From the NCBI GenBank assembly GCA_949752735.1, contig OX457052.1:11448612-11512611 (forward strand): DNA of 64,000 nucleotides, given 5' to 3'. Origin of the DNA: Lumbricus terrestris. Taxonomy: Eukaryota; Annelida; Clitellata; Crassiclitellata; Lumbricidae. Made by a program: the position numbers and the translations under genes. Below, in pieces: positions 42,901 to 51,537 of this stretch (within the stretch, counting starts at the first letter, position 1; every line of letters starts with the position of its first letter). Under the pieces are notes generated by a model, which made no database searches, was not told where the DNA came from, and saw only the letters and a list, made by a program, of their open reading frames with translations.

Positions 42901-45600
42901 TAGCAAACTTTCATTTGACTTTTCCTCTTCTCCTTCTTCCACTTCTCTTCTCCGACTCTGTGCTCTTGTAGTCACATTCGCTTGCAATTCTCCTTGTAAT
43001 ACATTCACTGGTGGAACCTCTTTCAGTTCTGCGATTATCTCTGGATGCAGCAAGAACTTTTCTTTGTTATCTTTGCACAAGACTGCCGGAATGCTGGCAC
43101 ACACCAAGGTTAAATATGGCGCGATATTTACTCCCTTGTCTTTCAAATCTCCTCCTTCGTTATGACAACTCATCCGCACTTCGATTTTCACCAACTTAGC
43201 TGGAATGGGTTCTCCAGCCACACATTGCAAATGTACTCTGCCAATTTCTTCCACTGTCGCTCCTTTCAACAATTCCTCATTGATTACTGGAATCTCAGTA
43301 CCAGAGTCGATCAGCGCTCTGACTTGCACGGGATGACAACTGTCATCATTTCCACGTATCTCTACATTGACATGCTGTAGTAAAGACTTCTTCGTACGTT
43401 GACACTCATCTTTGCTTTCTGTTTCTCGACCAGTATCTTTAATTGGAGCAGAATTTACTATTTCTCTCTGTATAGCAAATTGAGGCGTGCACTTCATCAC
43501 TGACTTCACTTCCGTTTCGCGGTTGTCTTGTTCTTCAGACTGATTCGGTGCATTCATTACTTGTATCTGATTTACTCTGAGATTTTCTGCACTTCGAGTA
43601 AATCTATTTCTCAGATTTGTCATTCTGGGTGGTACTTTGCAATCCTTTATCAGATGTCGGTCTGACTGACAATTATGGCAACGTTTCTTAACAATCCCTC
43701 TCTGCTCAGTGCTCTCCCGCCTGTAATTGTACGCTGTATTGTTTTCTCTTTGGCGTCCCATCACTGGAATTCGACTGTACATTTGTCTGTCACCCGTTGC
43801 TTCTCTTCTATCTTGACCAAACTGTCTTCCAGGTGCACCATCATTCCTTGTTTCGTTATTTCTGGCTTGGTTTCCTGTTTCTTTGTTATTACTATTCCAC
43901 CTGGGTTGCTTCGAACTATTTCCCCATGCTTCATATTTCGGTTTGTCTTGAAACATTAGACCAATTCGATTGTTCACGTGTACGTCTGCGAGTTCTGCAA
44001 CATTACTAGCTTCAAAGCATTCAGTACCCTCTTTTGCTAGTACGAACTGTAGTGGACCCGGTGGTAGACATTCTTTCAACTTATCCGCCACCAATAGATC
44101 AAATAACTTCTCGTAGCTTTTGCCCACTCGCCTACTTCTGACATAGTAGTTCAACAGATTCTTCAATCTTGCTGTAAACATCGTGTATGTTTCTTCTGCC
44201 GTTTTCCTCGCATCTCCAAATCGTGATCGATATTCTCTCGCTGTCAATTTGAATTCTTTCAGTAAATGTTCTTTCACTATGTCGTAATCGTCCAGATCAG
44301 CGAAAGACAATCGGTTCAACACCGTTCTTGCTCTAGGCGTCATTAGTGGCAACAGCAATTTGACCCAAAACTGCTTTTCCACCGTAAAACTGTTGAATGC
44401 ATTCTCAACTGTCTCAAAATATAATGGCACCTCCATCATATCATATGGCATCTTAGGTAATACGTGTTTCATTGCATCACCTATCCTTTTAATCTTGGAC
44501 ACCATTGTCTCACTTTCTCTGATCCTGTTTCGTTCTGACTCCTCACGGCTTCTTCTTTCGTCTTCATTTCGTTCCCTCAGTCTATTTTGATCTTCTACCC
44601 TACGCAGTTCTTCTTGTTCTATCTTTTGCTGCAACAATTCTAACTGTTTTCTACGTTCCTCCTTTTCTATAGCCATTTCTCGGAGCTGAGCTTCCTTAAG
44701 AGCGATTTTCTTTTGTTCTAATTCTAATTGTTCTTCCCTTTCTCTTTCCGCTTTTTCCAAATTTTCTTTCTCCATTTGCAATTCTTCCTGTCGAATCTCT
44801 TCGGCTCTTTGTAATTCTGCCAAACGCATGGCTTCTTTGTCTTCCTCACGAATCTTTTGCTCTTCCATCTGTTGTTTTCGTATTTCTTCATCACTTTTTC
44901 TTGCTCTCTCGTATTCTATCATCAATTCCATTCTTCTTCGTTCAGCTTCGTCACGATCTCTTTTCAGTTGTTCTAGCTGAAGCTGGAACTGCTGCTTCTG
45001 CATCTCAATCTCTTGTTGTCTCATCCTTTCTGCTTGTTCTGCTCTTGCTTTTTCCTCTAGTCGAAGCTTTTCTGTTCGTTCAATCTCTTCTTGTCTCCGT
45101 TTCTCCTCTTTCTCTTTCTCTTCTTGTTTTTGTTCTTTCTCCTCTCGTCTCCGTTGCTCCTCTTTCTCTTTCTCTTCTTGTCTACGTTGCTCTTCTTTCT
45201 CTTTCTCCTCTTGTTTCCGTTCTTTCTCCTCTTGTCTACGTTGTTCTTCTTTCTCTTTCTCCTCTTTTCTCCGTTGTTCCTCTTCTTGTCTCCGTTTCTC
45301 CTCTTTCTCTTTTTCTTCTTGTCTGCGTTGCTCCTCCCTCATCATCATAAATTGCATCAACGCCTCCATAGACATCGGTGCCGGTGGTTTTTCAATTGGT
45401 TTCTCCTCAACGCCACCCACTGCACCTTTCTCTTCAGCTTCCTTTTTAAGCCAAACCTCTGCTAATGCTCTCATCAAATTTTCTCTAGACATCTCTTCGA
45501 CTTCTTCTACGTCTAGACCCTCTTCAATTAATAACTTTATTAATCGATCAGAAGACATCTTCTTTATACTGGCTTGCTTTTGCTCTGTAAGTTTCTCCAT
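39964..45600 (-). CDS. Gag-pol polyprotein, Gmr1-like, 1878 codons
   Basis: One uninterrupted frame. Residues 14-55 form a short SAP-like helical segment and about 90-375 a Glu/Lys/Arg/Gln-rich coiled coil. About 380-580 is the capsid; its part around 455-560 (EYRSRF...YEKLFDLLVADKLKECL) resembles the vertebrate SCAN domain, which is thought to derive from Gmr1-like capsids. A CCHC knuckle (CHNCQSDRHLIKDC) lies near 640-655 and protease ALIDSGTE at about 762-769. Integrase follows: HHCC zinc site about 1031-1070, D1101, D1161, E1197 (35 residues between the last two), and a GPY/F-like WHGPCTVL block near 1315-1360. Reverse transcriptase has YVDD at 1612-1615, and RNase H starts near 1755 with D1763. 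The start ATG has A at -3 and G at +4, with an in-frame TAA 12 nt upstream. Gag and pol share one frame, so no frameshift is needed. All catalytic residues checked are present. Confidence 0.95.
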   Translation of the reverse strand: MEKLTEQKQASIKKMSSDRLIKLLIEEGLDVEEVEEMSRENLMRALAEVWLKKEAEEKGAVGGVEEKPIEKPPAPMSMEALMQFMMMREEQRRQEEKEKEEKRRQEEEQRRKEEKEKEEQRRQEEKERKQEEKEKEEQRRQEEKEKEEQRRREEKEQKQEEKEKEEKRRQEEIERTEKLRLEEKARAEQAERMRQQEIEMQKQQFQLQLEQLKRDRDEAERRRMELMIEYERARKSDEEIRKQQMEEQKIREEDKEAMRLAELQRAEEIRQEELQMEKENLEKAEREREEQLELEQKKIALKEAQLREMAIEKEERRKQLELLQQKIEQEELRRVEDQNRLRERNEDERRSREESERNRIRESETMVSKIKRIGDAMKHVLPKMPYDMMEVPLYFETVENAFNSFTVEKQFWVKLLLPLMTPRARTVLNRLSFADLDDYDIVKEHLLKEFKLTAREYRSRFGDARKTAEETYTMFTARLKNLLNYYVRSRRVGKSYEKLFDLLVADKLKECLPPGPLQFVLAKEGTECFEASNVAELADVHVNNRIGLMFQDKPKYEAWGNSSKQPRWNSNNKETGNQARNNETRNDGAPGRQFGQDRREATGDRQMYSRIPVMGRQRENNTAYNYRRESTEQRGIVKKRCHNCQSDRHLIKDCKVPPRMTNLRNRFTRSAENLRVNQIQVMNAPNQSEEQDNRETEVKSVMKCTPQFAIQREIVNSAPIKDTGRETESKDECQRTKKSLLQHVNVEIRGNDDSCHPVQVRALIDSGTEIPVINEELLKGATVEEIGRVHLQCVAGEPIPAKLVKIEVRMSCHNEGGDLKDKGVNIAPYLTLVCASIPAVLCKDNKEKFLLHPEIIAELKEVPPVNVLQGELQANVTTRAQSRRREVEEGEEEKSNESLLDEDTESDDEQSVQEEEEGITSGNNEIEEEMVACERDNDDDSESDGEIDTSMRDLFAENTSDERQLADAKTFEEQQRNDESLRSWWKIAEDKGSEFSVVNGLMYKKHQMLDQLVYQLVLPKERRIQVMELAHESVFGGHLGEEKTRERIKLSFVWPRMRRDVVKFCKSCEKCQLKARSLVMDRVPITPIPREDVPFRRMTMDVVGPIEPTSAAGHKYCLCIVDSCTRWPTIFLMKSLTAKAVCEALMKLFMDVGVPSVITSDRGTNFTASLTREFLKLMGCCPRFDSPGHPEAAGLVERWNQTFKKMIHHVVVENPRQWHKIIPFTVWALREVPNATTGVAPYLLVYGKLPRGPLTILKESWTKEINLPPNIGVQPAKYLKNLRADMEKALTFAESYAEEKQKQYASQYNKRAKDKEFEPGENVIVLYPTSTNKLISRWHGPCTVLQRRSKYSYLVDMNENGRRIIHANKMRKFITRTLSCGLIVEEDDEFGSVVEIPLKEDYSETKQKSLQLDYEQIGHLTSEQQKQLLDVLNRYADRFSDQPGLCTLVEHEVVLRPDFREKEFVAYRIPLIYRAEVEKQIQEMLKENIIQPSSSRMASPLVIVKKKNGSLRLACDYRYINSFTENCRYPMPIVNDVLSKVGKSKFISVMDCRSAYWTCPVKKSDQWKTAFVTHNGLYEFTRVPFGMINSGRTFVKAINMILQPIHDFTEPYVDDIAVHSNDWDIHLRHLELFLKQIRLHNVTLNLKKCVFGKSEVKFIGHLIGSGKKMMNPDRIDSLINLKKPETRKEVKQVLGFFGFYRQFICNFAEIAKPLTDLTSKKVPDNIVWTDAHQKSFDSLKQIVLSNVILYMFEVGKPFNLYCDSSDFAVGAVLSQVDEEGIERPVSFISQKLTDTQRRWATIEKEAYAIIWALNKLKEILIGSKINVFTDHNPLVYLTESMSKSAKLVRWSLSLQNFDILLNYKKGKLNVVADCLSRL

Positions 45601-45793
45601 CTTTCTTCTTTACTTCAGTGAATACCGTGAAGAAATCGAGGGAGTGACTATGAATATCTGTGATTGGCTGACTTTAATTCTTATGGCTCCTTGGGTAAAC
45701 AAGCAAGTTTTGTATACCTCTCTCTGGCGTTGCGTTGTCGTACTGTCGTTCGTATGTCCGTTGTATCTTCTCACCAGACTCCGAAATGCGTCT

Positions 45794-45865
45794 CCAATCG
45801 AAAATATTCCTCCAATTGAAAATATTCCTCCAATTGAAAATATTCCGCCAATTGAAAATATTCCT
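45794..45865 (-). repeat. Four 18-bp tandem repeats in the 5' leader
   Basis: Plus strand CCAATTGAAAATATTCCT four times, with one or two substitutions. The core CTCCAATTGA also occurs at the inner edge of each LTR. They lie between the primer site and the gag start, where packaging or translation signals could sit. Confidence 0.85.
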
Positions 45866-45908
45866 CCAAATGAGTTCGCTATCCCAACGTCCTTTGCTTG
45901 AATTCAGT

Positions 45909-45926
45909 ATCCCACCGCTGTCACCA
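45909..45926 (-). promoter_or_regulatory. Primer-binding site, tRNA-Leu-like
   Basis: Plus strand ATCCCACCGCTGTCACCA equals the 3' end of a leucine tRNA including CCA; human tRNA-Leu(AAG) ends ATCCCACCGCTGCCACCA, one difference. The site begins 3 nt inside the 5' LTR, mirroring the 3-nt gap at the polypurine tract. Confidence 0.8.
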
Positions 45927-45929
45927 AAA

Positions 45930-46505
45930 TGTCAACCTCCAATTGACCTTCAAAGTTTTCTTCCTTTTTTTTACTTCAATGTTCAGTAGCGCAGCCTACG
46001 CCTAACCTAGACACTGTACTTCGGTATCTAAAGCTAGTGTATAAGTTTCTAAAGTTCTTAACTTGTTCAATTACAACAAAGCTCTCTTTCTTGTATTTTC
46101 TTCTTCGTTCATAACAACGCAAATAACACAACAATGGATCAACGACGACAAACGCTTGAATTCAACGACAGCAACGCAACTATTATCATCTAACTCCACT
46201 GTTCTCTAAAACGTCTTCTATTCTCTACTACCAACTCCTTCTTCTACAACTTCTATCACTGTCTGGGCGTACACTCTTCCCCTTGCCGCTCTGTCCTTCT
46301 ATCTGCCTCTCTCCGTCTATCTGTCCGTCTGTCTGTCTGCCTCTCTCTCTCTCTCTCTCTCTCCGGCGACGGTCGGCCGAGCCGCGCCAACTTTCCCGCC
46401 AGTCTGTCACCTGCAGGCCTAACTGTCTAGACGCTGACCTTGAGCTGGTCTATTCGTACGCCTAAACATCAACTGACCACATAGACTATACAACATTAGC
46501 TCACA
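45930..46505 (-). repeat. 5' LTR of the Gmr1-like element
   Basis: 576 bp, equal in length and apparently in sequence to 39275-39850. It should hold the element's promoter, followed by a 329-nt leader before the gag start. Confidence 0.95.
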
Positions 46506-46887
46506 GCGACTCTAATTGTTTTAAGTGTCCTAAGCAATGTTCAGAGAAAGGCAACTCGAATTTATTTAGTGACTCTGAGTGTTTTAGGTGTTTTAAAAGT
46601 TTTAAGTGCTCTAAAACCAAAGCAAAAAATTATCTAGTAGGAATAAACATACCTGTTGGTGTCGTTGTTCAAAACAAAGCAGATGAAAATTAATTTGCAA
46701 AATAAAATGCTCGCGGAAGTGACTTTTTCGACTTTTCTTCATTTGGGGGGATACGATTAATACGGGGGATACTCTATTTCGTGACACCGGCCTCCAGTAT
46801 CCGCGTAACCAGTAGAGTATTTGACAGAGAAGTGTTGAGTATTTAGGCCTATAAGCTTACTGGTGTGAGCGAAAGGTAGATGATACG

Positions 46888-47167
46888 CATAGGCGGAGAC
46901 CTGGGCCGAGAATTGGGGGGGGGGGGACGGAAAGACGCGAGATTTTCCGAAAAATTTCTGGCGACCGGCGAAATCTCGAAAAAAATTAGTATTTTCGTCG
47001 CCAAAAAAGTTGATGACCTTTTTTTTATCTCGACGAAATTTTCTATTTTCGCCGCCAAAAAAAGTCTTGACGCTCAAACATTGGGGAGGGGACAAATGCA
47101 TGGGCCGTCCCCCAACACTTTTATTGGGGGGGACCGTCCCCCTGTCCCCCCTAGGTTTCCGCCCATG
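46888..47167. mobile_element. 280-bp MITE, ends CATAGGCGGAGACC
   Basis: Ends CATAGGCGGAGACCTGGG and CCTAGGTTTCCGCCCATG. A perfect 8-bp duplication ATGATACG flanks it (46880-46887 and 47168-47175). It contains a run of 13 G near the left end and GTTGATGACC and AGTCTTGACG motifs inside. Confidence 0.85.
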
Positions 47168-47175
47168 ATGATACG

Positions 47176-47540
47176 GGTCAGAGTAAAAAATTATTATTGG
47201 CCTATTAGACCTCATAAATTTCTTCATTGCAACAACAATGCGTTTGGTAACTAATGACATCGTTATTAGCCTGAGTTAGCCGCCAGAGGCGTAATGGCGC
47301 AATTTTAACACAATTTAGATAGGGCGTTTCTCGTTTTGTCTATAATATGTTTTGTGTTTTTCATTAGCCCCTCAAAAATATCGCGCTAATTAGGAAAAAT
47401 TCCAACGTAGGCCTACGCATGCGGTCAAAGTAGGCCTACATGCATCTGGCTGTCGTAAAACTTGACTAAACAGCGAGCATTTTAATTACCTCGTTAGATA
47501 TTTTTTAACCCTCCCGACTGACTCTATATAAACCGCAATA
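47176..47540. other. Unrecognised sequence
   Basis: Two TAGGCCTAC motifs (about 47410 and 47432) and a TATATAAA at 47525-47532. No gene recognised. Confidence 0.45.
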
Positions 47541-47690
47541 CCACTTCTCGACCTTTGGCTGAGATCAAAGTGAAATGGGCATACAATCATTCCCTGTTGG
47601 GCCGCTGGCGTGGGCTAAACCCCCGTAAGCTCCTAGTAAAGCAGGAGGTCCTGACGAGACGTAGCTGCCCGTAAACCTTACTTCTCTCTT
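47541..47690 (+). ncRNA. U2 snRNA-like 5' region (pseudogene or snRNA-derived)
   Basis: CTTCTCGACCTTTGGCTGAG then ATCAAAGTG (47544-47572) closely follows the first ~30 nt of U2 snRNA (CTTCTCGGCCTTTTGGCTAA, GATCAAGTG). The next U2 block, the branch-site recognition GUAGUAUCUG, is not conserved. The rest is a GC-rich, foldable sequence with CTCCTAGTAAAGCAGGAG. A TATATAAA lies only about 15 bp upstream of the U2-like start, closer than a normal TATA box. A pseudogene or snRNA-derived repeat is likelier than a working U2. Confidence 0.3.
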
Positions 47691-47699
47691 CAAAATTCT

Positions 47700-48924
47700 G
47701 TATCCAAAGTAATGTAGATTTTTGCCTGCATATTATAGACCATAATATTAAATAGGTCCTGCATATGGCCTATATAATATTATATATAACTATACTGTAC
47801 TGGCAAACCTGAACATTTCCTGAGATGTACGGGAAATGTAGCGTACACAGGCAAATAGACATAGCCCTAAGCTCTTGTAACGAAAAAGAGAAGCGTGGAC
47901 CAGGAATAAGTGATCTGTGGCACGAGACAAAGTCTTGCGTCGTCTGTAAACAACGACGATTATTGTTCGATTGCATGCACCGTTTCAGATGGAATTAAAG
48001 CGCATGCGCAAACAGCATTCTCCTCACCGGTTGCCTGCATTCGAAACAACGACTTTCGGCCATTATTATTTTTATAGGCAGTATTTTTATCCGTTTTTAA
48101 ACTTATCTACATTACTATAGCCTAATAATCAATCAGTTAGGCCTATGCAGCGCAATGTATAGCATTTTGGAGGTATACAGGCTTATTGCGACTGTCGGTT
48201 TGTTTATGATCAAGCCCTAGGGGGCCGGGCCAATACGTTGCTTTGATGACAATAAACTACTTTGAACCTTCACAGGCGTGTGTTCAACATATCTGAATAG
48301 CTCTTTCCAGTTCAGTCGTCAGGATTTTTCAATCCTATATTTTAAATACCTTAGGGTATATCTGATTAAGGTAGCACGTGACAGACTAATGACGAGAGTC
48401 TAAAATGGACTTAAAATGCATCCTGCATTAGCCACCCAAACGTTTGTCAGAAACGAACATGTGTTTTCCACAAAGTAGAATGTTTTCAGTTTTTTCAATA
48501 CAGGTCAAAGAGTTTCAAAAGGTAACCGATCGATATATTATGTAGACATTACTAATATAACAGCCCACAATTACTAAGATCGAGAAAAATTTTCGCAGTC
48601 TGCTACCTCTAGTATAAAGATTTTTAGATTAGGCTAAGCTTATACTATATGCACTTTGCAGTGAACACTACACAGCAATGACACCAAACAATGAACGAGA
48701 TACAGTATAAGAACACTATAAAGTTGCATTTATATACTACGACCTCCTTTGCACAACTCTCTGACAAGACCCAGCACTCGTGAATAAGTTGGTGCCTGGG
48801 TTTTCGAGGGTCGCTTTAGCAATCTGGAGCTTACGATTAGGCCTACGATTGCGATTACGATTACGATTTCAATTACGGCGATTATCGAAATGCGACGACA
48901 CAATGTTACGTACGTTTCATACAG
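47700..48924. other. Unrecognised AT-rich sequence
   Basis: ATGACAATAAACTACTTTG near 48247 resembles a LINE or polyadenylation tail. GATTACGATTACGATT near 48847-48870 is a short tandem repeat. Nothing else recognised. Confidence 0.5.
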
Positions 48925-49085
48925 GAAAGGACAGGGCTTTTTTAAACGTGCAGTCCTTGACAAAATGTGCAGTTCTACATGGATGTGTGCAGCTGCAAAA
49001 GCACTTTTGTGCAACTGGAAGTAAAAAAAAGCCATTGTAAACCAAAAAGGCCATTGTAAACAAAAAAGGCCATTGTCATCCGTTA
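48925..49085 (+). repeat. Family C repeat (GTGCAGTT)
   Basis: AACGTGCAGTCCTTGAC, AAATGTGCAGTTCTACATGG and CAAAAGCACTTTTGTGC, followed by tandem AAAAAGGCCATTGT units. Related to 25085-25305 and 55055-55215. Confidence 0.65.
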
Positions 49086-49265
49086 TATTATTGACATTAT
49101 ACGATTTCTTTAGGAAGAATAAACATCACATATGAACGTAATTATATAAAAAGGTCATCAGGAATAGAAGGCCTATTGTAAATGGAAAGGGTCACGAGAA
49201 GCGCAAAAAAGGGTTTTAAAAAAATCAGCGAAAAGACATTGCGTTAATAGTCTATGGTGTGCGCG

Positions 49266-49705
49266 GTTTGGGTCCACTATTCCGATGGTCCACTATTCCG
49301 AACCCTAACCCTAAACCTAAACCTAAAACTAACTATGACCCTAACCCAAACTCACCCCAACCCTAACCCTAAACCTAAACCTAACCCTAACTCACCCCAG
49401 CCCTAACCCACCCTAACCCCAACCCTAGCCATAACACACCCTAATCCACCCTAGCCCCAACCCACCCTAACCATAACCCAACCCTAACCCACCCTAACCC
49501 CAACCCTAACACATGCACCATAACCCCAACCATAACACACCCTAACCCTAACACACCCTAACTTCAACCCACCCTAACCAGTGACCACAACCCTAACCCT
49601 AACCCACCGTAACCCTAACCACCAAGGATAACGAACCAAATTTAGCGGATATTCGGAATAGTGTACCTTCGGAATAGTGAACCCACGGAATAGCGGGCCG
49701 TTACC
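49266..49705. mobile_element. Inverted-repeat element filled with telomere-like CCCTAA repeats
   Basis: Left end GGTCCACTATTCCGATGG then TCCACTATTCCGA. Right end TTCGGAATAGTGTACC then TTCGGAATAGTGAACC. Between them (49300-49620) are degenerate CCCTAA, CCCTAAC and CACCCTAAC units. GGTGTGCGCG and GGTGTGCACGCG flank the element as a possible target duplication. It is not a chromosome end, because unique sequence continues on both sides. Confidence 0.7.
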
Positions 49706-51252
49706 GGTGTGCACGCGCTTAAAAAAACTTTAACCAAATCACTCTTACAGATCATTCCAGGTGGTCCGCTTGGTCCACTCTGAGAAAACCAATAACTTAC
49801 AGTCTTACACAAACAGTAATTGATTTTAATTATATAGCCGTAGACTGTTCAGCGTTTGCGATGACTGTCGGCTTGCCTATCTTTGCTCGAAAACGGACTT
49901 TGTCGTCTGCTCAAGCGAAATATCGTCTGCTTTATTTCGGCCAATTTCACTCCTAATTTAACTTGAATAGGAAACTCGTAAATCTATTGGAACGCCCTAC
50001 CATGTGTGGTCCAACAAACACCATCTGCGTGGTGTGCAGCGATGTTTATTGTTTGCATGGAAACCGGTTTATATGTGCGCTAGATAAATCCATCTTGATT
50101 ATTCGGCTGTGAAATAGTTCTAATTTATTTTATTGCCTCCGGTATTTGCTAAGTTTTGCAACCGTTAGTAAGGTTTATTCTGCGCTGCATGGACTTGCAG
50201 GATTTTAAAGTTCGTCGTTCAAATACCATTGCATATAACTTTGATATAGGCTAGTAGGCCTACTAATAGTAGCCTGTATGCTTCTACAGGTCAACACAGA
50301 GTCATAAACCAATCTGAAACGGGGTCTGTAGTTTCGGCAAGACCTGCTGTAACAAGTTAGATTTATCTTAATGCTTGCATACCATGGTACTCGTCACTCA
50401 GGTCGATGCCACGCACACTGCCGTGTTGACTTCCTGTATTTTGCAGACACAAATGCACACATAATTATACGCGCACACACACATACACGCACACACACAC
50501 ACGTAGGCCTATACACACACAAAAATACATCCTTGGCCGTGTTTACGGGGTTAAGGCACAAATATGCAATTCCCGACTTTTAAAAACTGATTCCATGTGT
50601 ATTCTGTGTATTTTGCCACCACACATGTGACATGTCCATTGGGTAACCCAGTAAGGCCTAACTAATTGAAAAGCCCGCGATTTTTTTGGCTACGCTCTGA
50701 ATGTATCACATGCCTGTATAACATTAACGCACTTTTCTGCAGTTCTCCTACGACTACTGTTACAATACAATTACAATACATCATTAACTGAAAGCTTAAG
50801 ATGAGGAAGTCTCTGTGGAATTATAGCAAGGACGGAGGTCAATAATACTGAGGTCCTTAATTGTTTGGCAGTTTAGTTGCACAACGGATGTCTATAGTTA
50901 GACACAGCAACGACTAGAGAAATTTTATGCGGGTAGATATAGGCCGAAACACGAAAACCAGAACACTGTGCTTCAATATTTTATTTGGCCCAAAATGTAT
51001 TCAGCAGTGAGTTTCAGGTCGAAAGAAGTGACCTGTCTTGCCCCAATATAGGGGAAATCGGGTGGGCCAAAAGAAACACAACGTCACTCTTTTGGTGATG
51101 GTCGAAATCCGTTCCATTGTTCTTCTGTTCTATTGTTCTTAGGCCCATCTTCATTTCTGAATGCCTTATTTCCGCAGGCGATGTTCAATCGAAGCTTCGT
51201 CTCTGACGAGAGTCTGTCCATACACGGCGCCATATAAATTTGCGGTCGCAAC
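49706..51252. other. Unrecognised sequence
   Basis: AC run at about 50475-50520 and TAGGCCTA at about 50256 and 50503. No gene recognised. Confidence 0.5.
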
Positions 51253-51529
51253 CAGGGATGCCACTCATAGCTTTTTCCGCCTAGATCTAGGTTTGTTCGG
51301 TCTTGTCCAGGTTTCTGTTGTCCGGATCTAGCCTTTTTCACGGCGGTTTTTCCGACATTTTCCACATAAAAATAGTCTTTTGGGGTGAAAATGTACAAAA
51401 GACGCGAAAAAGTCGAAAATATTGTGGATACGAATCCCAAAAATTGTAGATTTGTTCAGTGAAACACTAAAAGAATGTCATCAGAAATTTCTTCGGGAAA
51501 AGAAGCACATTTTTGGAATGGCATCCCTG
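51253..51529. mobile_element. 277-bp hAT-type MITE, ends CAGGGATGCCA
   Basis: Ends CAGGGATGCCACTCA and GAATGGCATCCCTG. Flanks GTCGCAAC and GTTGGAAC match at 6 of 8 bases. Internally CGACATTTTCCACATA and AAAAGTCGAAAATAT. The 118-codon minus frame across it is chance. Confidence 0.65.
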
Positions 51530-51537
51530 GTTGGAAC

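Larger units (their letters stand above)
39275..46505 (-). mobile_element. Complete Gmr1-like Ty3/gypsy LTR retrotransposon
   Basis: Two 576-bp LTRs with TG...CA ends and no difference found by eye bound a 7231-bp element. GCGAC is duplicated outside (39270-39274 and 46506-46510). It carries a primer-binding site, one intact gag-pol frame and a polypurine tract, so it is structurally complete and looks very recently inserted. The pol order (protease, integrase, reverse transcriptase, RNase H) is that of Ty1/copia, while the domain sequences are Ty3/gypsy-like. That combination defines the Gmr1 group described from fish and other deuterostomes. Confidence 0.95.
39100..46790 (+). mobile_element. 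CCGGTG-ended element interrupted by the retrotransposon
   Basis: Ends CCGGTGACACGAAACGG, then AGTATCCCCC, and GGGGGATACTC, then TATTTCGTGACACCGG are inverted. Without the 7231-bp retrotransposon and one target copy it is about 455 bp. No protein is encoded. Its own target duplication is not clear. Confidence 0.65.

Noticed and set aside
44901..45465. Plus-strand Leu/Ser/Phe-rich frames of 124-149 codons
   Set aside because: Antisense shadow of the Glu/Lys-rich coiled coil of gag.
47525..47532. TATATAAA as promoter of the U2-like sequence
   Set aside because: It lies only about 15 bp before the U2-like start, too close for a normal TATA box.
49300..49620. True telomere
   Set aside because: The CCCTAA units are degenerate and flanked on both sides by inverted ends and unique sequence.
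51084..51440. 118-codon minus-strand frame
   Set aside because: It runs across the left boundary of a MITE and shows no family motif.
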